Below are positions 28,810-40,176 of a stretch of DNA of 40,644 nucleotides, in pieces. Made by a program: the position numbers and the translations under genes. This DNA is from Burkholderiales bacterium (GTDB taxonomy: Bacteria > Pseudomonadota > Gammaproteobacteria > Burkholderiales > Burkholderiaceae_E), in NCBI GenBank assembly GCA_003576795.1, contig QEVN01000004.1, positions 1 to 40,644 on the forward strand. The letters are read 5' to 3'. The number at the start of each line of letters is the position of its first letter. Within the stretch, counting starts at the first letter, position 1. The notes beneath the pieces are model-generated. The model was not told the DNA's origin. It made no database searches and worked only from the letters and a program-made list of their open reading frames with translations.

Positions 28810-29784
28810 ATGGACTGGGCCTTCGCGATATTCCTGCTGGTCTGCTTCCTGGCGGTGGTGCTGCTGCTCGAGGGGGGCTTCCTGCTGTGGAACGACACCC
28901 GCGGCGCGGAAGTGCGGCAGCTCGAGCGCCGGCTGCGCGCCCTGCAGGCAGGCGGCCGCGGCACGCAGGCGGCGTCGCTGGTCAAGGCGCGCGAGGCCGA
29001 CACCGTCGGCCTGCTCGGCAAGCTGCTGCTGCGGCTGCCGCGTGTCTCGATGCTGGAGCGCTCGCTGCAGCAGGCCGGAGTGACGATGCCGACGTCGCGT
29101 TTCCTGATGACGACCGGCCTGCTGACGATCGCGGTCGTTCTCGTGGCGCTTGCGCTGCGCCAGCCGCTGTGGCTTGCGCTCGTGCTCGGCGTGGGCTCCG
29201 CCCTGCTTCCGTTCGCCGGGCTGTCTATCGCGCGAACGAAACGCCTGAACCGCTTCCAGGCGCAATTGCCCGACGCGGTCGAACTCATCGCGCGAGCGTT
29301 GCGTGCCGGGCACGCATTCCCGCCCGCGCTGCAGATGGTGTCCGAGGAACTGCCCGACCCGATCGGCGGCGAATTCGCCACCGCCTTCGAGGAGGTCAAC
29401 TACGGCATCCCGGTCTCCGACGCGATGCAGAACCTGGCCACGCGCGTGCCGGTGGATGATCTGCGCTTCTTTGCCGTCGCCGTGATCCTGCAGCGCGAGA
29501 CAGGCGGCAACCTGGCCGAGATTCTCGACAACATCAGCAGGCTGATCCGCGAGCGTTTCAAGCTGCTCGGCACGATCCGCGTGCTGAGCGCCGAGGGCAA
29601 GCTCTCCGCCTGGATCCTCACGCTGCTGCCTTTCGCCACCGCGTTGATGATCAATCTCGTCAGTCCCGGGTTCATGGACGTCCTCTGGAAGGACCCGATC
29701 GGTTACCGGCTGATCTTCGTCGCGCTGTTCTCGATGGCGGTCGGCGTGTTCTGGATGTGGCGGATCATCAAGATCAGGGTCTAG
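28810..29784 (+). CDS. tadB: Tad inner-membrane platform protein TadB
   Basis: The 324-residue protein has an N-terminal helix, a central pair of helices, a T2SSF domain (QLPDAVELIARALRAGHAF, then REGGNLAEI-like LQRETGGNLAEILDN), and a last helix near VGVFWMWRIIKI. Together with TadC it forms the membrane platform on which TadA acts. Confidence 0.95.
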   Translation: MDWAFAIFLLVCFLAVVLLLEGGFLLWNDTRGAEVRQLERRLRALQAGGRGTQAASLVKAREADTVGLLGKLLLRLPRVSMLERSLQQAGVTMPTSRFLMTTGLLTIAVVLVALALRQPLWLALVLGVGSALLPFAGLSIARTKRLNRFQAQLPDAVELIARALRAGHAFPPALQMVSEELPDPIGGEFATAFEEVNYGIPVSDAMQNLATRVPVDDLRFFAVAVILQRETGGNLAEILDNISRLIRERFKLLGTIRVLSAEGKLSAWILTLLPFATALMINLVSPGFMDVLWKDPIGYRLIFVALFSMAVGVFWMWRIIKIRV

Positions 29785-29803
29785 CAGGCCGGGGAACGCG
29801 CCG

Positions 29804-30742
29804 ATGACACAGGAACTCTATCTGGCGCTCGCAGCGCTGTTCGTCGCCGTGGTTGGCGGCGTGTACAGCGTCGGCGCGCTGCTGTCTCGCGGTATGGGCG
29901 TCCGTGCGCGGCTGCGCGGCGTCGTCGGCAGCGCCGGCCCGGAAGGGGGTGAGACGCCCGAATGGCAGGCTCGCGTGCTGAAGGCGGCAGGCCCGGTCGC
30001 GCGGCTTGCCACGCCGGGCACCGACGAGGAGATCTCGAAGGTACGTGCGAAGTTCCTCCATGCGGGCTTTCGTGACGCCTCCGCGCCGGTGGTGTATTTC
30101 GCGCTCAAGGCGTTGCTCGCGATCGCGTTGCCGGTCGTCCTGTTTCTGCTCACCGACGTGCGCGCGCGGGACGGCAATCAGCCGATGCTGATCCTCTTTG
30201 CGGCAGCGGCGCTCGGCTACTACCTGCCCAACCTCGTGCTGTCACGGCTCACGTTCGTACGTCAGCGCGAGCTCTTCGAGGCTTTCCCCGACGCGCTCGA
30301 TCTGATCATCGTCTGCGTCGAGTCGGGTATCTCGCTCGATGCAGCGATCGCGCGCGCCGCGTCGGAGATCGAGCTGCGAAGCCCGAAACTTGCCGAGGAG
30401 CTGACGCTGGTCGGGCTCGAGCTGCGCGTGGGCGCTTCGCGGGAGCGCGCCTTGCGTAACCTGGCCGCCCGCACGGGACTGGACGAGGTGTCCAGCTTCG
30501 TCGCGATGATGCTGCAGGCCGATCGCTTCGGCACCAGCGTCGCCGATTCCCTGCGCGTGCACGCCGATTCGCTGCGTGTGCGGCGTCGTCAGCGCGCCGA
30601 GGAGCAGGCGGCGAAGATCCCGTTGAAGATGCTCTTCCCGCTGATCTTCTGCATCTTCCCGTCGCTGCTGCTCGTGCTGATGGGCCCGGCTCTGGTGCAG
30701 ATCTACCGGATCCTGTTGCCGACGATATCGGGCGCGGGGTAG
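29804..30742 (+). CDS. tadC: Tad inner-membrane platform protein TadC
   Basis: The 312-residue protein is the second T2SSF-domain platform subunit: FPDALDLIIVCVESGISLDAA and FGTSVADSLRVHADSLRVRRR are the familiar TadC motifs. It has helices at the N-terminus, centre and C-terminus (LLLVLMGPALVQIYRIL). It starts 19 bases after the tadB stop. Confidence 0.95.
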   Translation: MTQELYLALAALFVAVVGGVYSVGALLSRGMGVRARLRGVVGSAGPEGGETPEWQARVLKAAGPVARLATPGTDEEISKVRAKFLHAGFRDASAPVVYFALKALLAIALPVVLFLLTDVRARDGNQPMLILFAAAALGYYLPNLVLSRLTFVRQRELFEAFPDALDLIIVCVESGISLDAAIARAASEIELRSPKLAEELTLVGLELRVGASRERALRNLAARTGLDEVSSFVAMMLQADRFGTSVADSLRVHADSLRVRRRQRAEEQAAKIPLKMLFPLIFCIFPSLLLVLMGPALVQIYRILLPTISGAG

Positions 30743-30819
30743 GTCGAACATCGCGTCGACGGAGAGCGCAGGGGCGCGCGGCGCGGAATCTGACGAGAAC
30801 GAAGAACAGGGAGGGCGAA

Positions 30820-32127
30820 GTGAAGACGATCGGAAAGAACCGCTTCCATCCGATGGCGTTGGGTGCCTGTGCCGTCGCGCTCGTCACCGGTTGCGCCTCC
30901 ACGGGCACGGGGACGGTTGCGCTCGACGAGCGCAACACGCGCATCGAGTCGGTGTACCGCGTCCAGCAACCCGCCGGCACCGCCGCGGGCCAATACGCGA
31001 TCGGCCGGATGGACCTCGCCGAAGGCCGCGTCGATGCGGCGATCGAGCGCTTCCGCAATGCGCTGAAGCTCGACCCCGTCTACGTCGAGGCACACAACGG
31101 CCTCGGCGTAGCCTATGGGCAGAAAGGCCGCTTCGACGAAGCCGCCGATGCGTTTCATGCGGCGCTCGCATCCGGCCCGGCTTCCGCGCACGTTCTGAAC
31201 AACCTCGGCTTCGCGCAACTGAAGGCAGGTCGCCTCGCCGAAGCATGGACGTCGCTCGAGCGTTCGTTCGAGATCGATCCCATGAACCGCCACACTCGCG
31301 AGAATCTGCGCCTGCTCGCGCGATTGCAGCTCGCCGCAACGGCTGTCGCCAGGGCGCCTGTCGCAGAAGGCGAAGGCACGGCTTCGCCGGCTTCGGTCGT
31401 CGTGCAGCAGATTGCCGTTCGGGCAACTTCGGCACCGGTCGAGACCGCCCCCGCGCCCGTCGCGGCAGTGCCTCCGCCCCCGCCGCCCACGTATGAGGTG
31501 GCGCTGTCGAAGTCAGGGAGCACCGCGCTCGTACAGCTCTCGGCGAACCTCTATGAGTTGCGTGCCGCGTCGGCGACCGAAGGCGCGACGCGTCCGCAGC
31601 CGGCCGTGTCTGCCGCGGTTGCGCGCCCGCCTGTGGCGATGTCGGCTACGGGATCAACCACCGCGGCGCGCAGTGCGGCGTCGGTGCCCGTCGCCGTCGC
31701 GAAGGCTCCGCGCGCCGGCGGATCGGCGCCCGCGCAGCCTCGCTTGCAAACTTCGCTCGCCGCGCTCGATCGCTTCGAAGTCAGCAACGGCGCCGGCATT
31801 CACAGGCTCGCCGGCCGTACCGCGCGCGAACTCTCGCGGGTGGGCGCCGGAGTCACGCGGGTATCGAATTACGCATCCTTCGATCGAGTGCGCACCGAGA
31901 TCCACTACCGGAGCGGCTTCCTGGAAGAGGCAAAGCTCGTCCGGGACGCTCTGCCGGTCGATGCGGCGCTTGTGCGCACGCGCAATCTGCATCCGGACGT
32001 CAACGTGCGCCTCGTCCTGGGGCGCGACATGGCGACCGGACGCATCGCGTGGGCGATTCCGGGGGACGAGGAACCGAGCGTAGTCGCCCACGCCGGCGAC
32101 GCCCACGACGGTTGGCGGCACCTGTAG
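30820..32127 (+). CDS. tadD: TadD-like TPR lipoprotein with C-terminal LytR_C-like domain
   Basis: The product has 435 residues with lipobox LVTGCAS (C25). TPR repeats occupy about 55-165 (AIERFRNALKLDPVYVEAHN, then GRFDEAADAFHAAL). A long Pro/Ala/Val linker follows (about 200-310). The C-terminal part (about 318-405) reads FEVSNGAGIHRLAGR, then FRVRTEIHYRSGF-like and VNVRLVLGRDM, which resembles the LytR_C domain, a family often linked to cell-wall attachment. TadD lipoproteins help secretin assembly. The GTG start is preceded by GGGAGGGCGA. Confidence 0.8.
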   Translation: MKTIGKNRFHPMALGACAVALVTGCASTGTGTVALDERNTRIESVYRVQQPAGTAAGQYAIGRMDLAEGRVDAAIERFRNALKLDPVYVEAHNGLGVAYGQKGRFDEAADAFHAALASGPASAHVLNNLGFAQLKAGRLAEAWTSLERSFEIDPMNRHTRENLRLLARLQLAATAVARAPVAEGEGTASPASVVVQQIAVRATSAPVETAPAPVAAVPPPPPPTYEVALSKSGSTALVQLSANLYELRAASATEGATRPQPAVSAAVARPPVAMSATGSTTAARSAASVPVAVAKAPRAGGSAPAQPRLQTSLAALDRFEVSNGAGIHRLAGRTARELSRVGAGVTRVSNYASFDRVRTEIHYRSGFLEEAKLVRDALPVDAALVRTRNLHPDVNVRLVLGRDMATGRIAWAIPGDEEPSVVAHAGDAHDGWRHL

Positions 32128-32142
32128 AGGCGGGGGACGGAG

Positions 32143-32844
32143 TCACCGCCTGGCGTACACGAGGTACTGAGCGCCGAGCGGCAGCCAGTACAAGCTGCGC
32201 TCGAGCGGTCGCAGCGCGCGCGCGAAGCGCGGGAAGAAGACGCGGTAGCGAATCTTTGCGTCACGGAATCCCGCATCCCGGAACCGTGCGCGCATCGTAC
32301 GGGCGCCGATCAGGTGCGCGTTCGCGTCGAAGGGGCAGGTGTTCACCGCGCGCCGGGTCAACGGATTCACCGGATTGTGCTCGTAGATCATCAACAGCGC
32401 ACCCGGGCGCATCACGCGCCGCAATTCGGCGAGCTTCGCCACGTGCTCGCCGGCGTCGATGTGATGGAAGACGCAGGCGCACAGAACGCAGTCCACGGAC
32501 GAGGTCGCCAGCGGCAGCGCTTCGCCGTCGAACACGACCTGGCTTGCGTCGGGACATCGAGCCTGCGAGACGCGCAGGCTGCGTTGCGAGACATCGACGT
32601 TGACTACCAACGAGCCGGCGAACTCGCGCAACAGGAACTCGGTGCAGTTGCCGACGCCGCCGCCGAAGTCGAGAACGACCGCATGGCGGCCTGCCGGCAA
32701 GGAACCGTGCTCGACGGCGAGTCGCCGCAGATCGATCGCCTTGTACTCGGCGAAGTAGGACGGAGCTTCCCCCGATGCGCCGATGTTGCCCGCGTGGAGC
32801 GCCTCGTACTCGTCGGCGAACCTGTCGAACTCATCGCGCTTCAA
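32143..32844 (-). CDS. Class I SAM-dependent methyltransferase
   Basis: The 233-residue product carries the SAM-binding motif VVLDFGGGVGNCTEFLL (about 56-72), DVSQRSL and the post-motif region EALPLATSSVDCVLCACVFHHI. The overall layout resembles methyltransferases of the UbiE/type 11 group found in glycan and lipid gene clusters. It overlaps the end of the glycosyltransferase gene by 14 bases. The substrate is not evident. Confidence 0.88.
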   Translation of the reverse strand: MKRDEFDRFADEYEALHAGNIGASGEAPSYFAEYKAIDLRRLAVEHGSLPAGRHAVVLDFGGGVGNCTEFLLREFAGSLVVNVDVSQRSLRVSQARCPDASQVVFDGEALPLATSSVDCVLCACVFHHIDAGEHVAKLAELRRVMRPGALLMIYEHNPVNPLTRRAVNTCPFDANAHLIGARTMRARFRDAGFRDAKIRYRVFFPRFARALRPLERSLYWLPLGAQYLVYARR

Positions 32845-33904
32845 GCATGCCTCCGGCGGACTGACGAGGGTGGTTCCCGCCGCGCAACGCGTCGTGCAGC
32901 ACCGTCGAGGCGACCGAGTCTTCCACCACGTAACGCGGCCGCCTCTTTGCTTCGAGATAGATCTTCCCGAGGTACTCGCCCACGACGCCGATGCCGAGCA
33001 TCTGCATGCCGCCGAGCAGGAACATCGGCAATACCGTGGATGCCCAGCCGGGGACCACGGAGTTGCCGACGAAGCGAGCCCAGAGCACCCACGCGGAAAC
33101 GAGAACCGAGCCGCTGAAGATCACGAAGCCGAGCAGCGTGACGATGCGCAAGGGGACGACGGAAAAGCTGGTGATCGCCTGCCAGGCGAGCGCGAGCATC
33201 TTCGACAGCGGGTACTTCGACTCACCGGCGTGGCGGGCGCGGCGTTCGTATTCGATGCAGATGCTTCGCAGGCCGAGCAACGGAACGATGCCGCGCAGGT
33301 AGACGTTCACCTCGCGGAACTGCGCGAGCGCTCCGATCGCGCGCCGGCTCATCAGCCGAAAGTCCGCGTGTTCGGGCACGGTCTCCACGCCCAAGGCTTC
33401 GAGCAGCCGGTAGAAGGTCCGCGCCGAGCTTCGCTTGAACTTCGTATCGCAGGCGCGCGACGCGCGAACGCCGTACACGACGTCGAAGCCGCGCGCGTGC
33501 GCATCGATCATCGCTTCGACCGTCTGCGGGTCGTCCTGCAGGTCGGCGTCCATGCTGATCGTGACGTCCGTAGTCGAATGCTCCAGGCCGCACAGCAAGG
33601 CGTTCTGGTGGCCCCGGTTGCGTCCCAGCCGGAGGCCAGCGACCGGCAGTCCGCTTTCGGCGAAGCTCTCGATCCGGTCCCACGTGCCGTCCCGGCTGCC
33701 GTCGTCCACGAACAGCAGGTGGCTGCCCGGTGCGATCTTGCCTGCGGTTTCGAGCCGCCGCAGAATCGCGCACAGCTCGGCGCACGTCTGCGTGACCACG
33801 GCTTCTTCGTCGTAGCAGGGAATCACGATGGCCAGCGTCGGAACCGCCCGGGCGCCGATCGCATCCGGCGCGTCCTGCGGCCATGGCGTCGGAGGGCGTT
33901 TCAT
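32831..33904 (-). CDS. GtrB/dolichol-phosphate-mannose synthase-like glycosyltransferase 2
   Basis: The 357-residue protein has a GT-A domain (LAIVIPCYDEEAVV at about 23-36, FVDDGSRDGTWD, SMDADLQDDPQ), then two C-terminal helices (about 240-300), the pattern of enzymes that move a sugar to a polyprenyl phosphate at the inner membrane. The ATG at 33904 gives a normal start before the IPCYDEE strand. It is coupled to both neighbours by short overlaps. Confidence 0.9.
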   Translation of the reverse strand: MKRPPTPWPQDAPDAIGARAVPTLAIVIPCYDEEAVVTQTCAELCAILRRLETAGKIAPGSHLLFVDDGSRDGTWDRIESFAESGLPVAGLRLGRNRGHQNALLCGLEHSTTDVTISMDADLQDDPQTVEAMIDAHARGFDVVYGVRASRACDTKFKRSSARTFYRLLEALGVETVPEHADFRLMSRRAIGALAQFREVNVYLRGIVPLLGLRSICIEYERRARHAGESKYPLSKMLALAWQAITSFSVVPLRIVTLLGFVIFSGSVLVSAWVLWARFVGNSVVPGWASTVLPMFLLGGMQMLGIGVVGEYLGKIYLEAKRRPRYVVEDSVASTVLHDALRGGNHPRQSAGGMLEAR

Positions 33905-35454
33905 CGCGGATGCGGCAGCGAGGGTGGCGCAACGACGTCGCCCAGGTCGGGTCGGCGTCCGTCGTTCCGGATGAGGACGCCGAAGTACGGGTCGGCGTAC
34001 ACGAGCCGGAAGCGCGACGACGCGATCAGTGCCTGCGAGAACGCGAGCCCGGGCGAGCGCGTCAGGATCACATCGACCCGATACCGGTCGATCGTGTCGA
34101 GCCAACCGGCGCCCAGTTGCCTCAGGCGTTCGTAATCGGCGATCACGTCAGGGGCATAGGGGTTGTACCGCCCGTCGACGAACACGCGCTGCTTGGGGTA
34201 CAGCCGATGGATCAGGTAGCCCCCGGCCTCATAGTCGTTGAGGATCCGGCCCTGCAGATCGCTGGCTACGAGGAAGCGCGTTGCCTGTACCGGCACGATC
34301 GATGCGACTCTCGCGTCGCGCCAGGCGGCGATCGCGGGCGCCGCCAGCAGCAGGCCGACCACCGCCACCGCGGTCAGCGACCAGTTGAGCGCGTGGACGC
34401 CGTCGCCGAGATCGTGGCCTGCACTGCGGCGCAGCGCAATGGGAAGGCGTTCGCTCCAGCGGTTTTCCCAGGGCAGCACTGCCCAGCCGGCAAGCGCGCG
34501 TGCCATCAGTGGGGCCATCGCGATCGAGGCGAGTGGCATATGGCGCATCGAATACAGAGCGGCGCTCGTCATCGCGGCGAGCAGGACGATGTCGAGCCAG
34601 TCGGCGGCGGTCCGGCTCATCGTGCGCGCGACAACCGTCAAACCGGCGACGGCGAGGAAGGCCTGCGCTCCTGGCAGTCGGAAGTCCGGGCTGTGCCATT
34701 CGATCACTCCCGATGCGCTGTTCGTGCCCGTCATGTTGATCGTCGTCGCGACCACGTCGTACCCGATCGGATTCAGACCCAGTGCGGCCACGCTCGCGGC
34801 GATCAGAAGCAGGCAACGCAGCGGGGTCAGGGAGCCCTTCGCCGTCGACGCTCCGTCGATCGGCATCCAGCGGGAGAGGAAGTCGGCTACGCAGGTCAGT
34901 ACGATGAGCCCGAGACCGGTCACGAAGCCGAAATGCAGGTTGACCCAGACGGCCATCACGGGCGGGATCGCCATCAGCCAGCGCGCGTGACCGCTGCAGC
35001 GGTATTTCAGGAGCAGAAAAAGCGTCAGCGCGAAGCCGAGCAGCGTGGCGGCCACGGGCCTGGCGACGAAGAAGGTCGCTGCGCCGGCAGCGCTGAGCAG
35101 CGTGATTGCCAGTGCCCGCGAACGGTCGGCAACGAAGAGCCGCACGCTTGTCTGCACGACCGACCAGGTGGCGAGCAGCCATGCGACGAAGAACGCACGC
35201 ACGCCGGTATCGCCGAAGCTGCGGTGCACCCACGCCGTACACAGGTCGAAGAGCCAGCCCTGCACGACCCAGGGCTGTCCGGCCGCAGTGAACGAAAACG
35301 GATCCGTAGTCGGGATCGAACCGGTTTCGAGAATCAGGTATCCGGTTCGCAGATGCCAGAAGTAGTCGTAGTCGCTCAGAGGGAACGCGAGTACGCCGAA
35401 TCCGCAGGCCAGCAGGGCCGCCACGGCGGGCAGTTCGAGTCGGGGTACGCGCAT
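33901..35454 (-). CDS. Multi-span membrane protein, probable GT-C-like transferase
   Basis: The 517-residue protein has roughly ten to twelve hydrophobic helices. Near the N-terminus, LSDYDYFWHLRTGYLI and the nearby SIPTTDPFSFTAAGQPW form the kind of acidic loop seen in polyprenyl-phosphate-sugar dependent GT-C transferases, and a soluble C-terminal part starts near FLVASDLQGRIL. I do not recognise the exact family. It heads the three-gene operon, and downstream overlap with a GtrB-like enzyme supports a role in sugar transfer to a cell-surface target. Confidence 0.65.
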   Translation of the reverse strand: MRVPRLELPAVAALLACGFGVLAFPLSDYDYFWHLRTGYLILETGSIPTTDPFSFTAAGQPWVVQGWLFDLCTAWVHRSFGDTGVRAFFVAWLLATWSVVQTSVRLFVADRSRALAITLLSAAGAATFFVARPVAATLLGFALTLFLLLKYRCSGHARWLMAIPPVMAVWVNLHFGFVTGLGLIVLTCVADFLSRWMPIDGASTAKGSLTPLRCLLLIAASVAALGLNPIGYDVVATTINMTGTNSASGVIEWHSPDFRLPGAQAFLAVAGLTVVARTMSRTAADWLDIVLLAAMTSAALYSMRHMPLASIAMAPLMARALAGWAVLPWENRWSERLPIALRRSAGHDLGDGVHALNWSLTAVAVVGLLLAAPAIAAWRDARVASIVPVQATRFLVASDLQGRILNDYEAGGYLIHRLYPKQRVFVDGRYNPYAPDVIADYERLRQLGAGWLDTIDRYRVDVILTRSPGLAFSQALIASSRFRLVYADPYFGVLIRNDGRRPDLGDVVAPPSLPHPR

Positions 35455-35548
35455 GGGAGCCGAAATGGGAAACTGCGAAGCGACGCATCGGATGGTGCAA
35501 CACCCGAGCCACGGCGCCTGTGACTAATTCGCCACGCCTCGCCGTTCG

Positions 35549-35632
35549 ATGGAGCCACGCAATCCTGTCGTTGCGCCGTGGACAGACGACTACGGCAACC
35601 TGTTCGACGTGCTCGAGCCGCGGCGACAGTAG
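35549..35632 (+). pseudogene. Possible C-terminal gene remnant (WTDDYGNLFDVL)
   Basis: A 27-residue open frame ends APWTDDYGNLFDVLEPRRQ. WTDDYxNLxxVL endings are, as I recall, common at the C-termini of some membrane-bound spermidine-synthase-like proteins, and the fragment lacks anything upstream (a stop at 35524). It may be the leftover end of a deleted gene, or chance. Confidence 0.25.
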
Positions 35633-35680
35633 CCTGCATGGCAGAATCCGCGCCTTCGCATCCGCGTTGCAGAAGCACTC

Positions 35681-38101
<2,421 letters not shown>

Positions 38102-38166
38102 GGGGCGGGGTCCGGTGCGGTCGGTCGGCCGTGCCGCTTCATAAGGCCTTCGGCGCGTCGTGATTC

Positions 38167-38236
38167 GAGCTACAAACTGAAGCGTTTTCGCTCGTGGAAT
38201 CGATTCCACGAGCCGAGTCGCTACATTTCGTAGCCC
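38167..38236. repeat. Boxed 70-nt repeat element, copy B
   Basis: This is the second copy of the element at 8775-8844, with the same length and block spacing. Here the inner part CTCGTGGAATCGATTCCACGAG is a perfect 22-base palindrome, and GCTAC-ATTTC-GTAGC forms a terminal hairpin. It lies between the convergent ends of tex and vapC. Confidence 0.7.
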
Positions 38237-38299
38237 GAGTTTTCGTCGATTTGCCGGCGTCACGCTGCGGGCGCATTTCGGCGCGGGCTTTCCTTGGGC

Positions 38300-38710
38300 T
38301 CAGACCTCGATGGTCTTGCTGAACGGATTTCTGATCTCCAGACTGCGCTCCACGATGAGACCGTCGTGCATGTCCTCGGACCAGAGTCGCGTGCAGCCAC
38401 TAACCAGGGCCGCTGCGACGATCATGCTGTCGTAGACGGACAGCCGGTATTTCTCGCCGAGCGCAGCGCCGACGTCGTGCATTTCGATGGTGAGATCGAC
38501 GACAGCGCACAGTTTCCGAATCCCGTGAAGGAATGCGCCCGCTTCCCGCCAGGACATACCGGCCTTGCGGACGCAGTTGACCAGCGTCTCGTTCAGAACC
38601 TGCACGCTGATGACCCCGCCTTGGGTCAGCAGCTTTTCTGCACGGTCGGCTTTTTTGCCGTTGTCGAGCAGGTAAAGAATGACATTAGTGTCGAGGAAGT
38701 CAGCGGGCAT
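38300..38710 (-). CDS. vapC: PIN-domain ribonuclease toxin (VapC family)
   Basis: The 136-residue PIN toxin has acidic residues D7 (FLDTNVILYLL), E41 (VLNETLVNCV), D94 (SVYDSMIVAAAL) and D113/D116 (WSEDMHDG). The set is complete, so it is probably active as an RNase. It overlaps its antitoxin gene by 11 bases. It differs from the PIN toxin at 13822-14298 in length and in its antitoxin type. Confidence 0.92.
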   Translation of the reverse strand: MPADFLDTNVILYLLDNGKKADRAEKLLTQGGVISVQVLNETLVNCVRKAGMSWREAGAFLHGIRKLCAVVDLTIEMHDVGAALGEKYRLSVYDSMIVAAALVSGCTRLWSEDMHDGLIVERSLEIRNPFSKTIEV

Positions 38711-38927
38711 TCGCCTCGTCCCTGTTGAGGCGTTCCGCTGCCGGCAGACGCCCCCGGAATTCGCGCAGTGATTTCAACGTTTCCTCCGGAGTCGGAGGGC
38801 GAACCACCCCGAGAGCCCCGTTGAGCGGGCGCAATTCGATTCGGTCTCCGGCCTCGAGACCCATTTCCTCAACCAGCTTCTTTGGTAGCCGGACCGCCAG
38901 CGAATTTCCCCATCGGGCGACTTGCAT
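38700..38927 (-). CDS. vapB: AbrB/MazE-family antitoxin
   Basis: The 75-residue antitoxin has the swapped-hairpin DNA-binding motif VARWGNSLAVRLPKKLVEEMG (near the start) and GDRIELRPL, followed by a charged toxin-binding tail. AGAGG lies 8 bases before the ATG. An inverted repeat lies just upstream. Confidence 0.93.
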   Translation of the reverse strand: MQVARWGNSLAVRLPKKLVEEMGLEAGDRIELRPLNGALGVVRPPTPEETLKSLREFRGRLPAAERLNRDEANAR

Positions 38928-38943
38928 AACTGGCCTCTTGATA

Positions 38944-38969
38944 GATATACATCTCAGTAGAAGTATATC
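38944..38969. promoter_or_regulatory. Inverted repeat upstream of AbrB-VapC, candidate operator
   Basis: GATATAC and GTATATC, perfect 7-bp arms, are separated by 12 bases. On the minus strand, TATACT within it looks like a -10 box. The right arm runs into the last codons of panE. Binding by the antitoxin complex is inferred. Confidence 0.5.
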
Positions 38970-39981
38970 ATCTGGCCACCGACCGCTCCAGCAGCCGCAC
39001 CAGCGTCGTCAGCACCCGGTTCGCCGGCGTTGCCACGCCGAGCGCCGCGCCGCGGCCCACCACGTAGCCGTTCAGCGAGTCGATCTCGGTGCGCCGGCCG
39101 TTGGCCAGATCCTGTTCCATCGACGAGCTGGCTTCGCGCATCGCTTCACCCAGCCGCAGGGCGGCGTCGTAGTGCGCGGAGGCCTCCGCAAGAGGCACGC
39201 CGTCGGCCCTCGCCACCGCCACGCACTCCTCGATCGTCTCGCGCATCAGTGCGCGCACGTCGGCGTCGTCGACGATGGCGCCGTAGCGTGAGCGGCCCAG
39301 CGCCGAGATCGCGTTGTACGCGCAATTCATCACGAGCTTGTCCCACAGGGCAGGGCGCACATCGGCCTCGACGCGGCAGGGAACGCCGGCGCCTTCGAAG
39401 AGGCGCGCGATCTCCAACGTGCGCGGGGAGGGCGAAGCTTCAGGAGTTTCGGCTTTTGCGGACGCGGCGCCCGCGCCCGGTTCGAGCGGTTGCCGGCCGC
39501 ATTCGCCGACCACCAGGTCGCCGCGCCCCGAGTGCCGCAGGTGCCCGAGTCCCGTCATCGCGGCGGCGACGTAGACGACCGCGCCGAGCGCGTCGATTCC
39601 GCTGTCGCGCATCCGCTCGACGTTGTCGACGCCGTTCTGCAGGCTCACGATGACGGCGCCGGGGCGCAGCAGCGGCGCGACCTGCCGGGCCGCTGCGTCC
39701 GTGTCGCGCGTCTTCACGCAGAAGAGCACGACGTCGGCATCGCGTACGGCCTCCGGCCGCGTCTCGGCGTCGATGCGGATGCGCCGCTGCGCGCCGGCGC
39801 TCTCGAAGAGCAGTCCGTCGCGGCGGATCGCATCGACGTGCGCCGCGCGACCGATCAGCGTGACCGGCGTGCCGGCCTCCGCCAGCTTCGCGCCGAAATA
39901 ACAGCCGACGGCGCCGGCGCCGTAGACCGCCACGCTCGGCGGTCGATCGTCGGAAGGATTCGAAAGGGGCAAGGTATTCAC
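38968..39981 (-). CDS. panE: 2-dehydropantoate 2-reductase (ketopantoate reductase)
   Basis: The 337-residue enzyme reduces ketopantoate to pantoate with NADPH in coenzyme A synthesis. The N-terminal Rossmann motif is VAVYGAGAVGCYFGAKLA (near 17-34). Further motifs are LFCVKTRDTDAA, LQNGVDNVE and the catalytic lysine in WDKLVMNCAYNAIS. A Glu/Ser/Pro/Ala insertion (near 165-185) is unusual. The GTG start at 39981 is uncertain; a longer frame runs to 40080. Confidence 0.88.
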   Translation of the reverse strand: MNTLPLSNPSDDRPPSVAVYGAGAVGCYFGAKLAEAGTPVTLIGRAAHVDAIRRDGLLFESAGAQRRIRIDAETRPEAVRDADVVLFCVKTRDTDAAARQVAPLLRPGAVIVSLQNGVDNVERMRDSGIDALGAVVYVAAAMTGLGHLRHSGRGDLVVGECGRQPLEPGAGAASAKAETPEASPSPRTLEIARLFEGAGVPCRVEADVRPALWDKLVMNCAYNAISALGRSRYGAIVDDADVRALMRETIEECVAVARADGVPLAEASAHYDAALRLGEAMREASSSMEQDLANGRRTEIDSLNGYVVGRGAALGVATPANRVLTTLVRLLERSVAR

Positions 39982-40176
39982 TCCGTCGGGCAATGGTCGC
40001 AGCGCACATGGTGCCGCCGTCGGGCGGGAATCGTAGCCGGGCAAGTCGGCCTTCCGCCGCTCCCGTTGCGCCTCCGGCACGGCCCGGCCGATTTCCGCCG
40101 CCCCCGCGCCTCCCCGGTCTTATGATTCACGCCTCGCGCACCGCCCCGTACCCCCGCACCCCGAAGGCCTCAACCG

